From Raffaelea ambrosiae (Eukaryota; Ascomycota; Sordariomycetes; Ophiostomatales; Ophiostomataceae), in contig PCDI01000016.1 of the NCBI GenBank assembly GCA_002778195.1, forward strand, positions 158,332-222,331: a stretch of DNA of 64,000 nt, written 5' to 3'. The translations under genes and the position numbers were made by a program. Each line of letters opens with the position of its first letter. The first letter of the stretch is position 1. The notes below the pieces were generated by a model. It had not been told where the DNA came from. It did no database searches and was given only the letters and a program-made list of their open reading frames with translations. Positions 1-11,231 of this stretch are shown piece after piece.

Positions 1-1650
1 GTCAGTACTCTGCGGATGGGAAGGCTGTTGTATGCTGCCATTTCGCGCGTGCTCCTTTGAAGGAACCTTGGAGGGGGTAGGCTTGGGCTGAGCTTTGGCA
101 GCAAAAGAAGGAGGAGGAGATGATCGGTCGCGAACTGGCCGAGCCGGCGATGCCGTTTGCTTCTTTGTCTGTGTCCGATCTGCAGTAGCTCCCGCAGTAG
201 TCAGATTGGCCTTTCTCACAGGTGCGTCTTGGTTCTGAGGTCTGTTGTTTGTTGCTTGCTGTGGTTTGTTGTTTGGTCTTTCGTTTTCTTTCTGCTTTTC
301 ATGCTGTCGCTGCTGCTGCTCAGCTTTATTCCCATGGCTGGGTGCTTGGTTTTTCTTGCCCGTGGGCACTTCGGCAGCCGTTCTCAGTTGACTTGCGTCG
401 TTTCCCTTGACCATCTTTGCTGGCCGTTCCAGTGCCGCCAGTGTATCGTCCGTACTCGCTTCAAGTACTCGCTTTGCGGGCACCGGACGTGTGCTGGGAA
501 AGTACTCCGTGCTCGGCGCTCGCTCGAATTGGGCAGATACAGGTGTTGGCACGCGAGGCATGGTTGCGAACTGTGCTGTTGTTGTAGATAGTGGTGTCGC
601 CATAGGCGTCATAAGAGCTACAGACGCACTTGCATTGCTCATCTGGCGTCGACCAAACAGAGCTGCGTCCTCCTCCTCCTCCTCGAGCAGTTTCTGTCGC
701 TCCAGCTCGAGAGCCGCCAGACGGCGCCGCCGTTTCAAGAATTGGTTTCGATACGGCATGTTGTAGTAATTGGTAAACAATAGCCAGTCCTGGATGTCCT
801 TGTCCTCTAGAAGAAGCGTTGTTGGCATGGGTCCCTCGGCCTGTCCAGCAGCTAGATTGATAGGCGACACTGGTTTGGCAGCCTCGACTTGCTGGTCAGG
901 CAGGCCTATTGGAGAAGGCCGGAATGCCTCGATTAGCGTCGGTTCGGTTGCAACATGGTGCACAGGGCTCGTAATCATAGCATCATCGCTTGCAACCCGA
1001 ACTGCTGCCTGTTTCTCCATTTTGAGTGCCCGTCTCCTATCCGGGTGACTATTGTCAGGCAGAGCCTCGTCAGCCGTATTTTGGACTGCTTCAGTCTCGG
1101 TGATAATGGATGAGGCGGGCCGGTCTGGGCCGGTCTGGAGGTTTGGTTTCCCGGGGCTTTTGTTCCCGTCGTCGGACTGCTGCGTTAGGGGTTGAGACAC
1201 GGCTGGTGCTGTCGGTGGCTCTGGCTCAAGAACTGCAGCCGTAGATTGTTGCTTGGCTACCCCTGGCGTCTTGTCTTCTTGTCCGATTGGCAGGGTAGTT
1301 GAGGGGTCCTGGGTCTCAGTGGCGGCCACGATTGGCTGCTTATCCTTGTCCACCACAGACGCGTTATTCTTTTCTGACTGCCTTGATGCAGCTCCCAGGA
1401 TAGAGAAGGAGACTACCATTGGTGAAACCTGGGGCACGTCTCCCGCCTCTGGCTCAAGCTCCTCTGGCTCCTGCGGGGTGGTTGGTTCAGCACACGAACC
1501 GCTGATGTCTGCAATGAGAGCAGCAATGTCGTTGTCAGTAGCGACTAGTTGTGCCTGGGAGATCTCTTCTGGCATGGAATGCGGCACAAAAGCATCGTTG
1601 TCACCGCCGGTGCCGTCAGAGAGTGACGTGAAAGGGTCGGCAAGCGACAT
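1..1650 (-). CDS. Partial disordered protein (N-terminal 550 residues), function unknown
   Basis: Reading the minus strand from the ATG at 1650-1648, the frame stays open without a stop to the left edge, so about 550 N-terminal residues are visible and the 3' part is missing. Most of it is low-complexity and rich in Pro, Gln, Ser, Thr and acidic residues. The exception is a charged, probably helical block at about residues 280-325. It starts DKDIQDWLLFTNYYN, continues with a run of four Arg, and ends in five Glu before DAALFGRRQ. This looks like the one folded or conserved element. The C-terminal part of the visible region is rich in Gln, Lys and Asn (about residues 420-470). I do not recognise the family. 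Nuclear localisation is only a guess from the basic patches. The start is the first ATG of the frame. Confidence 0.75.
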   Translation of the reverse strand, partial: MSLADPFTSLSDGTGGDNDAFVPHSMPEEISQAQLVATDNDIAALIADISGSCAEPTTPQEPEELEPEAGDVPQVSPMVVSFSILGAASRQSEKNNASVVDKDKQPIVAATETQDPSTTLPIGQEDKTPGVAKQQSTAAVLEPEPPTAPAVSQPLTQQSDDGNKSPGKPNLQTGPDRPASSIITETEAVQNTADEALPDNSHPDRRRALKMEKQAAVRVASDDAMITSPVHHVATEPTLIEAFRPSPIGLPDQQVEAAKPVSPINLAAGQAEGPMPTTLLLEDKDIQDWLLFTNYYNMPYRNQFLKRRRRLAALELERQKLLEEEEEDAALFGRRQMSNASASVALMTPMATPLSTTTAQFATMPRVPTPVSAQFERAPSTEYFPSTRPVPAKRVLEASTDDTLAALERPAKMVKGNDASQLRTAAEVPTGKKNQAPSHGNKAEQQQRQHEKQKENERPNNKPQQATNNRPQNQDAPVRKANLTTAGATADRTQTKKQTASPARPVRDRSSPPPSFAAKAQPKPTPSKVPSKEHARNGSIQQPSHPQSTD

Positions 1651-3176
1651 AAGAGGTATGTTTTTTGATGATGCGGTGGTCCGTTGTCCCGGGCTCCTGG
1701 ATATATTTTCCGCTGTTTGCATGGGCGCCGTTCCCCTTTTTGTCTTTCAGGCTCGTCCGTCCGTCTTCTTCAGACGCGTTGTGGCAGCTGTCTTTCTCTG
1801 AAATGGGCTTCTTTTGTACTCTTCCAGCGCGCCTCGGTACAGACACGGTTCGTATCGTTATAACTGGCCTTAAGTAAACCTGAACAAGCTTTCTCGACCC
1901 TGACAGGACAGGCAGAGTTGACGGTGAGTAAACGTCAATATTTTCTTTTGGCGATGGGCTGTCGAAGCAGCTTTGCGGGGTGAATGAAACTACTTTGTAT
2001 GCTTCTGGCCTTCCGTGCTTGTGTGGCCAAATAGTTGCGTCAAGCCGTCTTCTCTACAGTCGACGAGTGCGACAGCATGGCCATCAGGTTTTCTTGGGCG
2101 GTGTAGAGGCCAATTGGGTTGACAGGAGGAACGGGATTGATGGTGAAGCATTTTATTTGCTCTGTGTACGTACATTCAATATTTGCGAAAGAGTGACGGT
2201 GAACGGGGGTGACCCGCAATTTTTTTGATTACCAGCAAACAGCCAGGGGGTGGGAAAAAATGGAAAGAACGCGTTGTGGGCTGAGATACGACTGCCATTC
2301 TTGGAGATATCATCCTACCTGATCCCTGCCACCTCCCAAGCCGAAGAAGCGTAGGCTCAGTGCAGGGTTAGAACTTCATCTAAGTGTCCAGTAACTACTA
2401 ACTACTGCAGCGAGACCTTGGGCATATCAGCGACCGCAAGAGGATTTGTTGGATCTCGTCTGGCTTAGACAGCAGTTATGTGCCAGCCTGTGATGGCCTA
2501 CCAAAATTAAGGAACCTGTCGTTGGCTGATTCGACAATCGGTTCACTCAACTGATGTTCCTTCGTGAAGGATTTTGGGGTCTGCTATCATGGGGCGGTAG
2601 TCGACTCTTTCACCGTCACTCGCACTCCTTGGCGGATCCAGCATAAACACATGATGCGCAGTCTGGCGTCCACCACGGACGGTCCTAGACCAGAAGATGC
2701 CATGCTGTGAAGAGAAACGTAGAGGAACACAAAGTCTCTAATATTTGGCTTGGGGGTCCTTGCTTTGCTTGCAAGTCTTCGGGTGAGGCTAAGCCGCTTT
2801 TTTGTGCTTTGCTGTCTTCTGTTGTTGATTTTCAAGAACGTGTTCGTGCCGGAGCTTGTCCATAAGTTTTTCTTCGTCCTGGTGAGCTCATTTAGATATG
2901 GTATCACGATGCGTCGTTTGGTTTCCATCATCCCCTGCACCTTGTCACCATCTCTATGAGGAGTAACTAGGTTTCTTCTTTCCGTTCAAAGGACCAGCGT
3001 CACTTCCTTATATATTGAGGGAAAAGGTGTAAAAGGTTCAAGCACCCTCACTGTTTCTGTGGCTGCATTTTTCTCGTTTCTTTTCTTGTCTCTGAAAAAT
3101 AATACTTCAACAACAGATAACGCCCCTGCGAACAACATTCCCTCTAGCTTTTTGTTTTTGGATTTCTACAATCAAG
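1651..3176. other. Intergenic region between two divergent genes
   Basis: No convincing coding region. It must hold the promoters of the disordered-protein gene (minus) and the microprotein gene (plus). A TATA-like TATATAT lies at 3009-3015, 162 nt before the microprotein ATG. A 117-residue minus-strand open frame at 2587-2940 has no recognisable composition or motif. Confidence 0.6.
3009..3015 (+). promoter_or_regulatory. TATA-like element of the microprotein gene
   Basis: TATATAT 162 nt upstream of the ATG at 3177, followed by an A/T- and pyrimidine-rich leader. The position fits a fungal TATA box, and the assignment is by position only. Confidence 0.4.
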
Positions 3177-3350
3177 ATGTCCAGCAAAACTGACAAGGCC
3201 GAGGCTAGTACCTCAAGCCACGGCACGAGCGAGAAATCTGAGAGCAGTTCCTCAGATAGCACCAACACCATGCCTTACCCTGCTGGCGTATATACTTGTG
3301 AGGGCTGTCAACAGACAGTGTGGGGTGGTCAATGCACAAACTGCTCTTAA
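3177..3350 (+). CDS. 57-residue zinc-ribbon microprotein
   Basis: A single exon from ATG 3177 to TAA 3348-3350. The first 30 residues are Ser/Thr/Glu/Lys-rich and look disordered. The C-terminal 25 residues contain YTCEGCQQTVWGGQCTNCS, giving two CxxC knuckles (Cys41/Cys44 and Cys53/Cys56) eight residues apart. That spacing is typical of a minimal zinc ribbon. Two Gly and a Trp between the knuckles also fit a tight metal-binding turn. There is a TATA-like element 162 nt upstream. The gene is isolated, with no close neighbour on its strand. Zinc binding is inferred from the Cys pattern, and the cellular role is unknown. It is short enough to be missed by length-filtered gene prediction. A chance open frame of this length is possible, but the paired CxxC motif right before the stop argues against it. 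Confidence 0.6.
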   Translation: MSSKTDKAEASTSSHGTSEKSESSSSDSTNTMPYPAGVYTCEGCQQTVWGGQCTNCS

Positions 3351-4112
3351 TTTGTAGCACCCACGCTTTCCATGCACAACGGTCGTTGTGAGACGAGGAA
3401 GCAGGCGGCAGCTAAGGTAGGAAAGCCACTGTTTCCCGTAGAGACCTCTCATTTACGTGTTCTGCTTCGTTCGAAAAATAAAAATAAAAAAATAGTTGAA
3501 TACAAGCGTGGCGTTGCTAAACAGGAAGCACAAGATGGCCGAATAACTACCTCTTCATACAAGTGAGCCAAGTACATCAAAGACCTTGTCGTCCTCTTAA
3601 AAGTATACATCGATTGTAGTATTGTTAGTCCTGGAATCGTATCTATCCTACACTATTAGCTGTGCACTTGGCAGGTGGTGAACTGTCCATGAATACAGGC
3701 ACAAGGTGGTAACGGGGGAGGAGGTTGAGGGGGCACCGGGGGGAGGCATGAAGAGAACAAGACAGGGGGCACTTCATTAAAATACGATGCTGATGGGATC
3801 ATACAATATGAAGCACATTCGGTTAGAGAATTGCGTAAGTTCTTCATGCTTTAATTGATCTTTCCCATCCAGTTTTCGTCTTTCAATATTACCTGTTAAA
3901 TAACCCCTAGCTGCCCGAGGTTTGATTCCTATTCCCTGGATTTGTAACCTCTTCTGGAGGAATCTCTAGAAAACACAGCACGTGGATAAACTACTTTTTG
4001 GGGGCTGTTGACCGCTGAAAAAGAAAAAGGAATCAGAGAAAGACATACAGAAGGTGAAGCAAACACATGGATATCATTACGCATAAACTATCTCTCGACT
4101 TATTACAAACGT
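3351..4112. other. Intergenic region, nothing recognised
   Basis: The space between the 3' ends of the converging microprotein gene and GPI18. A/T-rich with no gene-like frame. It should hold both 3' UTRs. Confidence 0.6.
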
Positions 4113-6702
4113 CTACGCTGGTGGGAGGAAGGATGCAAATAAAACGCCCTGAATGGAGGCATACATGACCATGAATATGACAACACCACTGGCAAGGCTG
4201 GCCCGAGACCCATCAGCAAGGCTTCGTGCCAGCCACCAGTACCAAACAGGATACGCACACGATATACGACTGATGATCTGCACGTGGTAGTTGGTGATGG
4301 CGAGAGTAGCCAGCAGCAATTGAGCGCCTGTCCAGGACAGTACCAGTGGCACAAGTCTGGGATCGACCCCGCCCAGAAGAGACGCCGAGTTGTCAACCTC
4401 CTTCCCTTCCTTCTCCAAAGGCAAGACGATCTCGGCAAGTGTATCCAGACTCGACCGGATAAGAACATACAGCATCGGTGCTGCGAGGAGGAAGAGAGGT
4501 ACGTTCGGAAGTGTCCAATATCTTAGGAAACCGACATTCCTTTTATGTTCGTGTTAGCTCGTTGATAGAAGATGATGAACAAAACGAGAGCAGCAAAGGA
4601 AACCAAAGAGAACAGAGCAGAACACCACACCAACAAGAGGAGTTGGGCCATGATGGAACACGACACCAAGAAGAACGATAAATATCAAACAGAACCTTCC
4701 CCCCCAAGACCACTGCCCAAAGAAAACTCACCAGTAGTGTTCTTGCACAAAGGTGTAGATGCTTGGCAGCATCTGTGTGCACCACGGACGCAGGTCTTCA
4801 CCTGGGACACCGGACGGCTCCAGGCAGAACTGCCTGTAGGCTACAGCCTGTGGCACAACCAGGCCCGCGCCCACCGCCACACCGCCCAGGCCGACAAAGA
4901 TGAGTCGACGGAACGTCGAGAGACTGGACTGCTGGAGCAGACTTGCCACGCCTGCCACAGCTTCATAGGCAAAAGGAATGCCGTTCAGGATGCCGTTGCT
5001 GCGAAAGGTCGTGGCGACGCCAAACAGGATGCCAGCCAAGAGCCGCAAGAGGTCGCCTCGGAAGGTGCCGGCAGTGGGGGACACCCCGCACATGACAGAC
5101 GATCCCCCGGATGGGCTGGATGGTCCAGCAGAGCCTACAAGTGGTTCATGTGATCCAGACACACCGGACGGTCCAGCCGATACAGAGCCAGGGACGCCAT
5201 CGGTGGTCGGGTGACCGCGGCTTCCATGGCTGCCATGGCTGTCATCGCTACCATGCGAGGATGCGGTGCTGTCGGCCACTACGCCGGCCGCATAGGCGAG
5301 GTAGCCGGCAAAGGACAGGCAGGCGAATGTGCTCTCGGCATTGGGGGCAGACAGGAACAGACCGCCTGGGGAGAGGATGTGGAGGCACGCGGCGACGAAT
5401 GCGAGGTTGCTGCTGCTACAGCTGCCTCTGCTGTTGTCAATGTCATGACCGTTGCTCTCTTTGCCGTTTCGGCTCTTGTTGTCGTTGCTCTTACTCCTGA
5501 CATTCCTTTGGCTGCCGCCACTACCGTTGGACCACACTAGCCGGCCCAGCCGGTAGAAGATCAGCACTGACAACAGATGCGAGACATGGGCAACGGCTAC
5601 GGCGAGCAGAGCTTCCGATGCGTCTAGAGACAAGACGCGAGAGAGGCCTGTGTGGAGTGCGAGGGAGACGCAAAGAACACAGAGCCCTTTGTTAGCTGAT
5701 GCATGGTCTCCAAAAAATGTGGTGTAAGTCGCCGTGGAGGCGGTGTGCAGCCCCCAACCAACTTGGGGGCCCAACGGATTGGAGGTACAAAAAAGCAAAG
5801 ATGGTGAGCAGATGAGGAAGCCAGAGGAAGGCACGGACAAATCAGAAAGTAGAAAATGGCCAGGCGTAGACAACATGAAAGCAGAGAATGATACGATGCA
5901 GCCAAATGAGAGGGCGGGATGAGAAAGCATAGACAAATCAAGAAGCATAGACGAGACGAGGAAGCAGTGAGTAACGGTGAGCAAGCCATAGAAAGTACTA
6001 GCTTGGTAGTTCATGACAAAAGCTGAGGCGATGACAAGAACAAGGGAGAGCAAGGGAGAACAAGGGAGAACAAGCTTGATCACTCGAGCGGATTCCCCTC
6101 CCCCCCCCCTCTTTCCAAAAAGGAAGCTTACCGTCATGCAGGGCTGATACCAGGACTGCCAGACCGGTGCCAAAGGCCCATTCCTGCTCAAAGACGTGCC
6201 CACGCCGGGCCGTCTCGACGTAGTAGATGGCGTCCCAGCTGGTCAGTCGTGTGACTAGGGAGTTGTCGTGGGCCGTATGGGCACCGGCGGCAGTAGTGTA
6301 GACATGGACGTTGTCAACCAAGGTGGCGTCGACGTTGGCGTCGAGGGAGGAGGCATCGGCAACGACACCGGTACCGGTAGCCTTGGTGCCGTTGGCGTGA
6401 ACGGTGTCGCTGCTGGTGCTTCGGGGGCTGCTGCTGCTGGCGCCTGCTAGAAGAGCGCCCGAGGTATCGTAAGCAGGGCCGACGCTTCCGGCCAGGAAGG
6501 CGATCGCCAAGAGATACAGCTTCCAGGCGGCAAAGAGGACGATCAGCGTGCGGAGCGGGTGTCGACGGTGCGGGAGAAGCACGCGACGAGGAGATGCAGT
6601 TAGTCCATCACCTGCTGACTCTGGGGCTTCTTCTGCTCTTGCTTCTGCTCTTGCTCCAGATTCTTTCGACCCCAGAGCCGCGCTCCGGTGGGCCGACTCC
6701 AT
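4113..6702 (-). CDS. GPI18: GPI mannosyltransferase 2 (GPI18 / PIG-V family)
   Basis: Adds the second mannose to the glycosylphosphatidylinositol core, using dolichol-phosphate-mannose, in the ER lumen. It is a multi-pass membrane protein. Exons on the minus strand: 6702-6132, 5647-4732 and 4539-4113. The joined frame gives 637 residues. Introns begin GTAAGC and GTGAGT. The PIG-V hallmark LTSWDAIYYVETARRG is at residues 153-168, with Trp155-Asp156 and then EQEWAFG at 172-178. Further family blocks are HVSHLLSVL, ILSPGGLFLSAPNAESTFA, TTFRSNGILNG, and RPWC followed by LPSIYTFVQEHYW|NVGFLRYW across the second intron. Two low-complexity loops are present: residues 85-125 and a Ser/Gly/His-rich stretch in exon 2. 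A second acceptor at 5624/5625 would start exon 2 at 5623 and remove 8 residues without changing frame. The start is the first ATG before the first membrane segment. Confidence 0.88.
5648..6131 (-). other. First intron of GPI18, unusually long (484 nt)
   Basis: Donor GTAAGC at 6131, acceptor CACAG ending at 5648. A second usable acceptor (CTCTAG) lies 24 nt further on. The intron carries a 10-bp unit repeated three times at 6041-6070. The other introns of the window are mostly 60-250 nt. Confidence 0.6.
6041..6070. repeat. 10-bp tandem repeat, 3 copies (CAAGGGAGAR)
   Basis: Three near-identical copies of a 10-bp unit, inside the first intron of GPI18. Confidence 0.85.
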
Positions 6703-6730
6703 GTTGGGCGCGTGGACGTTGTATGTGTGA

Positions 6731-6750
6731 GTGTGTGTGTGTGTGTGTGT
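6731..6750. repeat. (GT)10 microsatellite
   Basis: Ten GT dinucleotides 29 nt upstream of the GPI18 start codon, so within its leader or core promoter. Confidence 0.9.
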
Positions 6751-8644
6751 CTGCCCGTTTGGGGGGTCCTGGGGCGCATAGCGGAGGCCGAGCAGATGGC
6801 GAATGCTTCCAGCTTAAGCTCTCACTGTAGGTGTCATACCGAACTACCAGACACGTTTGAAAGAGGATTGCGCGCGGGACGGTTTTGGGAGAGTGGGGGA
6901 ATTGGGACGTCCTATTGGCTGGCCAGGGAGACCAGGTGGTCTAGAGTGGGGGGGGGGCAGTCGACACAGCGAAGACATTCAAACGGAGCGCGCGGCAGGC
7001 ACGGGCTGCATGGGGGCAGCGTGTCTGAGAATATGTAGGGGGGGTAGCAGGCAGCAGGGAGAGAAAGCGCGCGCGGACAGTAATAAGCAGGCCAGAAGAG
7101 CCACCGTTCGAAGGAAGACTTGCCCTGTTGGTAGCTAGCGGCATGTAGTTGCTATGTATCTTGCTGTATACGAACCGGCCAGTAGGAGAGCGGATGCTGC
7201 GGGCGGCGAGACGTAGGGCAACACCACCAGTATGGCATTCGCCCTGCTTTGTACGAGTAGTATTGGCGACCTAACGCACCCCCCTACCGCCGGAACTTAG
7301 CATCTGCCGACGGTGGAAGGGCGGGTAAGGCAGTTTTCCGTGCAGGGTTGGGGCTAGATGGCGTTGTCAGTTGTGCGTACTCGTATTGCTCGTAGCTTAT
7401 GGCAGGTGTTCGTACTCGGCATGGATATACGAGCAGGGTAGCAGGAACATGTACACATGGCGAGATGTGGGCTCGGCAAGCGGTCACGAATACATGGAGA
7501 GACAGTGACCCTGCATGCGACACTGGGTCAGAGATAATATGCCTATTACGAGTACAATTGGGCGGCCGATCGGGGCGGATCTGGATTACTCATCCTCGGG
7601 GAATTGGGGATTCGTGCGAAGACCTTTCGGTTTCGGGTTTCTGGGCGCTGTCTTTGGGCTTTGTGCGAGAACCGAGTCCGGTTGTATCTGAATGCTCCGT
7701 CACTGCACCAGCGACATAAAAACGAGGCGGCTTGTCCGCATCCGAGGCACGAGTTGTTACTGCTATGTATGTGGAGCGCAGGTGGTCTATTTTGTTTACT
7801 ATTGTTCTTTTTTTTTTTTTGTGGCGCGGAGGAAAGGGCGACCGCGAAAATGGAAAAGTGAAAATAAATAGGAGGAAGACCAACCGTATTGCTCGGGTGT
7901 CGGTCTTCTGCCATGCCGAGGCAGGCAAGGCCACTGAATCTGGCAGCCTTTCCACAGAGGAGCTGGCCCGGTCCAGGCTGGCTGACAGCACGCCTGCCTT
8001 TCTGTTTGGGGGGGGGGGGGTTTTTTTTCTATTACTGGCGGGCCTCCTCCGACTAGTTGGGGCTGTCAATACGTCATCGCGCCAGGTAGGGCCCACCATG
8101 TGGGCATTTTCCGTGGTGATTTTCTTTGGCGGTGTTTTTGGCGGTGTTCTTTGGCGTCGCAGGGTGTTTTCTTGTTGGCGGTGCAGGGTTGCTCTTTGCT
8201 GGAGTTTTGTTGAATACGTCTTTTTTTTTTGTTCATACGATACCCATAATGCTCACAGTCCACAATGCCCGCGGAATGTCCGTTTTACTATCTTAAGATG
8301 CGGTGCGGTAGAAAGGGCGTGGCCTGCTTTCATCCGTTTCGGCGGATTGGACTTTTGCTATGTAGCATTTGTGCACTCTTGGCTGCTTCGGCAACAATCT
8401 TCGCATGGTCTTCCCGTTTCGGTGCTCGGCCGTCTTAGGTTCTGGACCCTTGCCAGGCGCTCCTCACAACCCCAGCTTCCAGCTTCCAGCGCATCCGAAA
8501 ATGTATCACATTGTATCATCCTAGTCCGTACTGGCAAGAATGGTGGTGGCTGTACTTACTATGTAGCTCACAGGCTTATTATGCTGATCCCGTGCTCGGG
8601 TGGCCCCCTTTCAGCAAATAATCAATCCTTTCGTGGACGCCACG

Positions 8645-8672
8645 CTGGACAAGCCCTGGACAAGCCCTGGAC
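8645..8672. repeat. 11-bp tandem repeat, 2.5 copies (CTGGACAAGCC)
   Basis: Two full copies and a partial third, in non-coding DNA. Confidence 0.8.
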
Positions 8673-9628
8673 GTCAGCGCTGCGAATCACAACGCGACTC
8701 ACAAGAGACATGTGCGTTTTTTGATACTGTGTATGGCCTGGTCCGCAGCTAAGAGGCATGCTAATCATACTCTGCATCTCAACCACCAACTATGTACACC
8801 GCACAGCCGCTGTTACGGTGCCCATATCTGTAGCTGCAGCGTCGTATTTGAACCCATTGGAGAATCGGGCGGACATCTGCTGCATGGGTCCCGTCGGAGG
8901 CTCGCGTCAGACGACAGGAGGCTGATGGGCTCTGCGTCTGCGAGGCCGAAATGATTCGTCGTTTCGTATAGTTGGCATCAACAGAGGAAATGGGGTGAGC
9001 CAGAAGGACGGCACGTTTCCGACCCGTTGCAAACAGTGTGATCGATCAAACGGGAAGGCCAGACAGCCTGTTCTCGCAGTCGTTTTCGGTCTTCTTTGCA
9101 GTCAGTCTCTTCAGTCGACTACATGCAAGATACGCGTCTTGCTGCTAATGCCATCCTACGCTTCTTAGTACCCTGCTGTTCCTGCAGTGGGCTCGCCTCC
9201 GAGCACTACTCGTAGGCATCTTACATAACTGGGCCTGTCAGTCCAACGACGCTGGAGCGAGCTTCCCATGTAGTTAGTTGCCCACACTCAGCGCCCCGTT
9301 TTTCGTTTTTCGTTTTCCCTCTACTCGTAGGCTAGCAAGCACGGAGTCAAAATCTGTGTCGAGCCGACTCCGTTCTCTTCCTGGCCCCACTGACTTGACC
9401 GCCGCGGGTTCTGGGCTCTTCTGGGGCAGAAAGGAAACGGAGACGGGTAGACTAGGACTGCAGAGCGGTGACCTGACCGTGATTTGTGTATCGCCTTGTC
9501 GTCGTTTGTGCGATTTGTCTGATTTGTCCGACTTTGGTGATCTGTCTGCTTTGCCCAGCAAAGCAACATTGGCGGCCCCCAGAGGCTCCGCGCCAGAAGC
9601 CACAGAAGTTTCTTTCTTTGGGGTGTCT

Positions 9629-9655
9629 TTTGGAGTCTTTGGAGTCTTTGGAGTC
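9629..9655. repeat. 9-bp tandem repeat, 3 copies (TTTGGAGTC)
   Basis: Three exact copies in non-coding DNA upstream of the gene at 11232. Confidence 0.85.
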
Positions 9656-10253
9656 TTGGCTTTTCTTCACCGTAGTCTGTCTCGTCGTTGCTGTCTTGGC
9701 TGTTGTTTCTTTTGCCTCTTGTCTCTGCTCCGCGCATCTTTCTTATTAAAGGGTGCCCACTCCTGTCCACTTCTCGCTCATTGCTTCCTTTGTTCTTGCG
9801 CTTGGCTGACTTGTACCATGTAAGACCCGTTTGTCGTGTGCAGTCCCATCCCGTCTGTCAAGCTGACACTAGGGTCTCGTCTTGTCTGGTCTCGTCAAAA
9901 GTCTCTTTCAGTCTTCGTTTAGTCAGTCATTTGGTTTTTGTCAATTGCCTGATCCAAGAGGCGGGCAGAGATCTAGCGGCCTAAGAGATCTAACAGCTCC
10001 AAAAGAGTCCACCGGGTCTAGAGGGCGAAGAAGACCGAAAACCACTTTCCCATCCCTTTGTCCCGTGCTTTGCTGCATTCGTCTTGTTCGCCTCTTTCGC
10101 CTCGCACTGGTTGGCACAACCCGCCTGTCTGGGCCACTTTCTTGTGGGAATCAGCAAGTTCCGCTCTCAGCTCACAAGCTTAAAGCCAGGGGGGGTGTGC
10201 CCAAGAGCCTGGTGTGGTCCCAAAAATATTTTTTCCCTTTTTTTCTGTTGGTC

Positions 10254-10275
10254 TTTTTTTTTTTTTTTTTTTTTT
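10254..10275. repeat. T22 homopolymer
   Basis: Uninterrupted run of 22 T in the pyrimidine-rich leader region of the gene at 11232. Confidence 0.85.
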
Positions 10276-11231
10276 CCAGGCGCAAAACAGCAAAAACAGT
10301 AAGCGGTACCAGGCGCCGCACAGCGGCCAACAAGCCGACCCCGAGAGGCCGTGACTTCCTTGCGCTTCGACCGCCTGGCTGGTTGCCCCCCCCCCCCCAG
10401 AGGGCGCTTTCTGTGTCAGTCAGTCGCTCTTTCCTTGTTCTTTCGTCCCTTCGGACCATCCTGGGCCCCGATTGCCCTTTCTGCTCCCGTCTGCTCCCTT
10501 CATTCTTCGCATCGCCATATTATCCGCGTCTGCTCTCCTTTTCACATTTCTTCTCCTTCTCTTCTGACCCCATTTTGCCTCACCTTTACACAGCCATCGA
10601 GAATCTGTAGACCAGACTTCTTTAGACTTCTCACCCATCTTGGTCTTCCCACTAACAGCGTGGCTCAGCCGCCAACCCGTCTGCTTGGCCTGGCTGCCTT
10701 ATATTGCTGCCACAGGACTTTCTCCTCCTTGCTTGTCTGGCTTCTGCAGCTTTGCCTGCATTGCTTTCTTCTTCTGCTCGCCGGCACGTTCTCTCCACCA
10801 AGCCAGCGCGCAAACAACTGCACGTTCCAGCCGGCGCGTTCGTCTCAGCACAGCTCGGCTTAGAGCGCCATCCATCCCTGCTCCATCCGGATCCGTCCGT
10901 CCCGTGGGCTGCATCGCCAGGCACTTTTCTCGGGTTTCGCTGCTCGACTTTGCATGTCCTCGTCCTCGCAGCAGCAGCCGTGCCCGTTCTGCTGCTTCAA
11001 CTCCCGTCCGCCCTTCGTGGAAGGTCGGCCCCGAACTGCCCTCGTCCCGTCTTCGTGCGTGTCTGGCCCACCGCCTGCTCATGCCGCCCTAGCTCGGCCC
11101 ACTTGCAAGAAAGCAGCTGCTTTTCCTGCCACCCTGTCTGACCCCCTTCATTCTTTCGTTTTGCTGCCGCGGCTGCCACACCGGCCGGCCTGATCGGGCT
11201 CCGTCCCTCTGCGGCCAGCCGGTGTCATAAA

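Larger units (their letters stand above)
6703..11231. other. 4.5 kb gap between divergent genes; leader and promoter sequence, no supported gene
   Basis: Open frames here (for example plus 7732-8724) have atypical composition with many Cys, Phe and Arg codons and no motif, so I do not call them. From about 9600 to 11231 the plus strand becomes strongly pyrimidine-rich, with a T22 tract and C runs. That is the usual look of a long 5' leader for the gene at 11232. Short tandem repeats occur at 8645 and 9629. Confidence 0.55.

Noticed and set aside
2587..2940. Minus-strand 117-codon frame upstream of the microprotein
   Set aside because: No recognisable motif, mixed Arg/Lys/Ser composition, and no splice or promoter context that supports it.
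3915..3935. Sequence resembling a tRNA B-box (GGTTTGATTCC)
   Set aside because: One mismatch to the consensus, and no A-box or pairing acceptor stem at the right distance.
7732..8724. Plus-strand 330-codon frame in the gap before the gene at 11232
   Set aside because: Crosses T and G homopolymers, is rich in Cys/Phe/Arg/Trp, and shows no motif or codon bias like the real genes.
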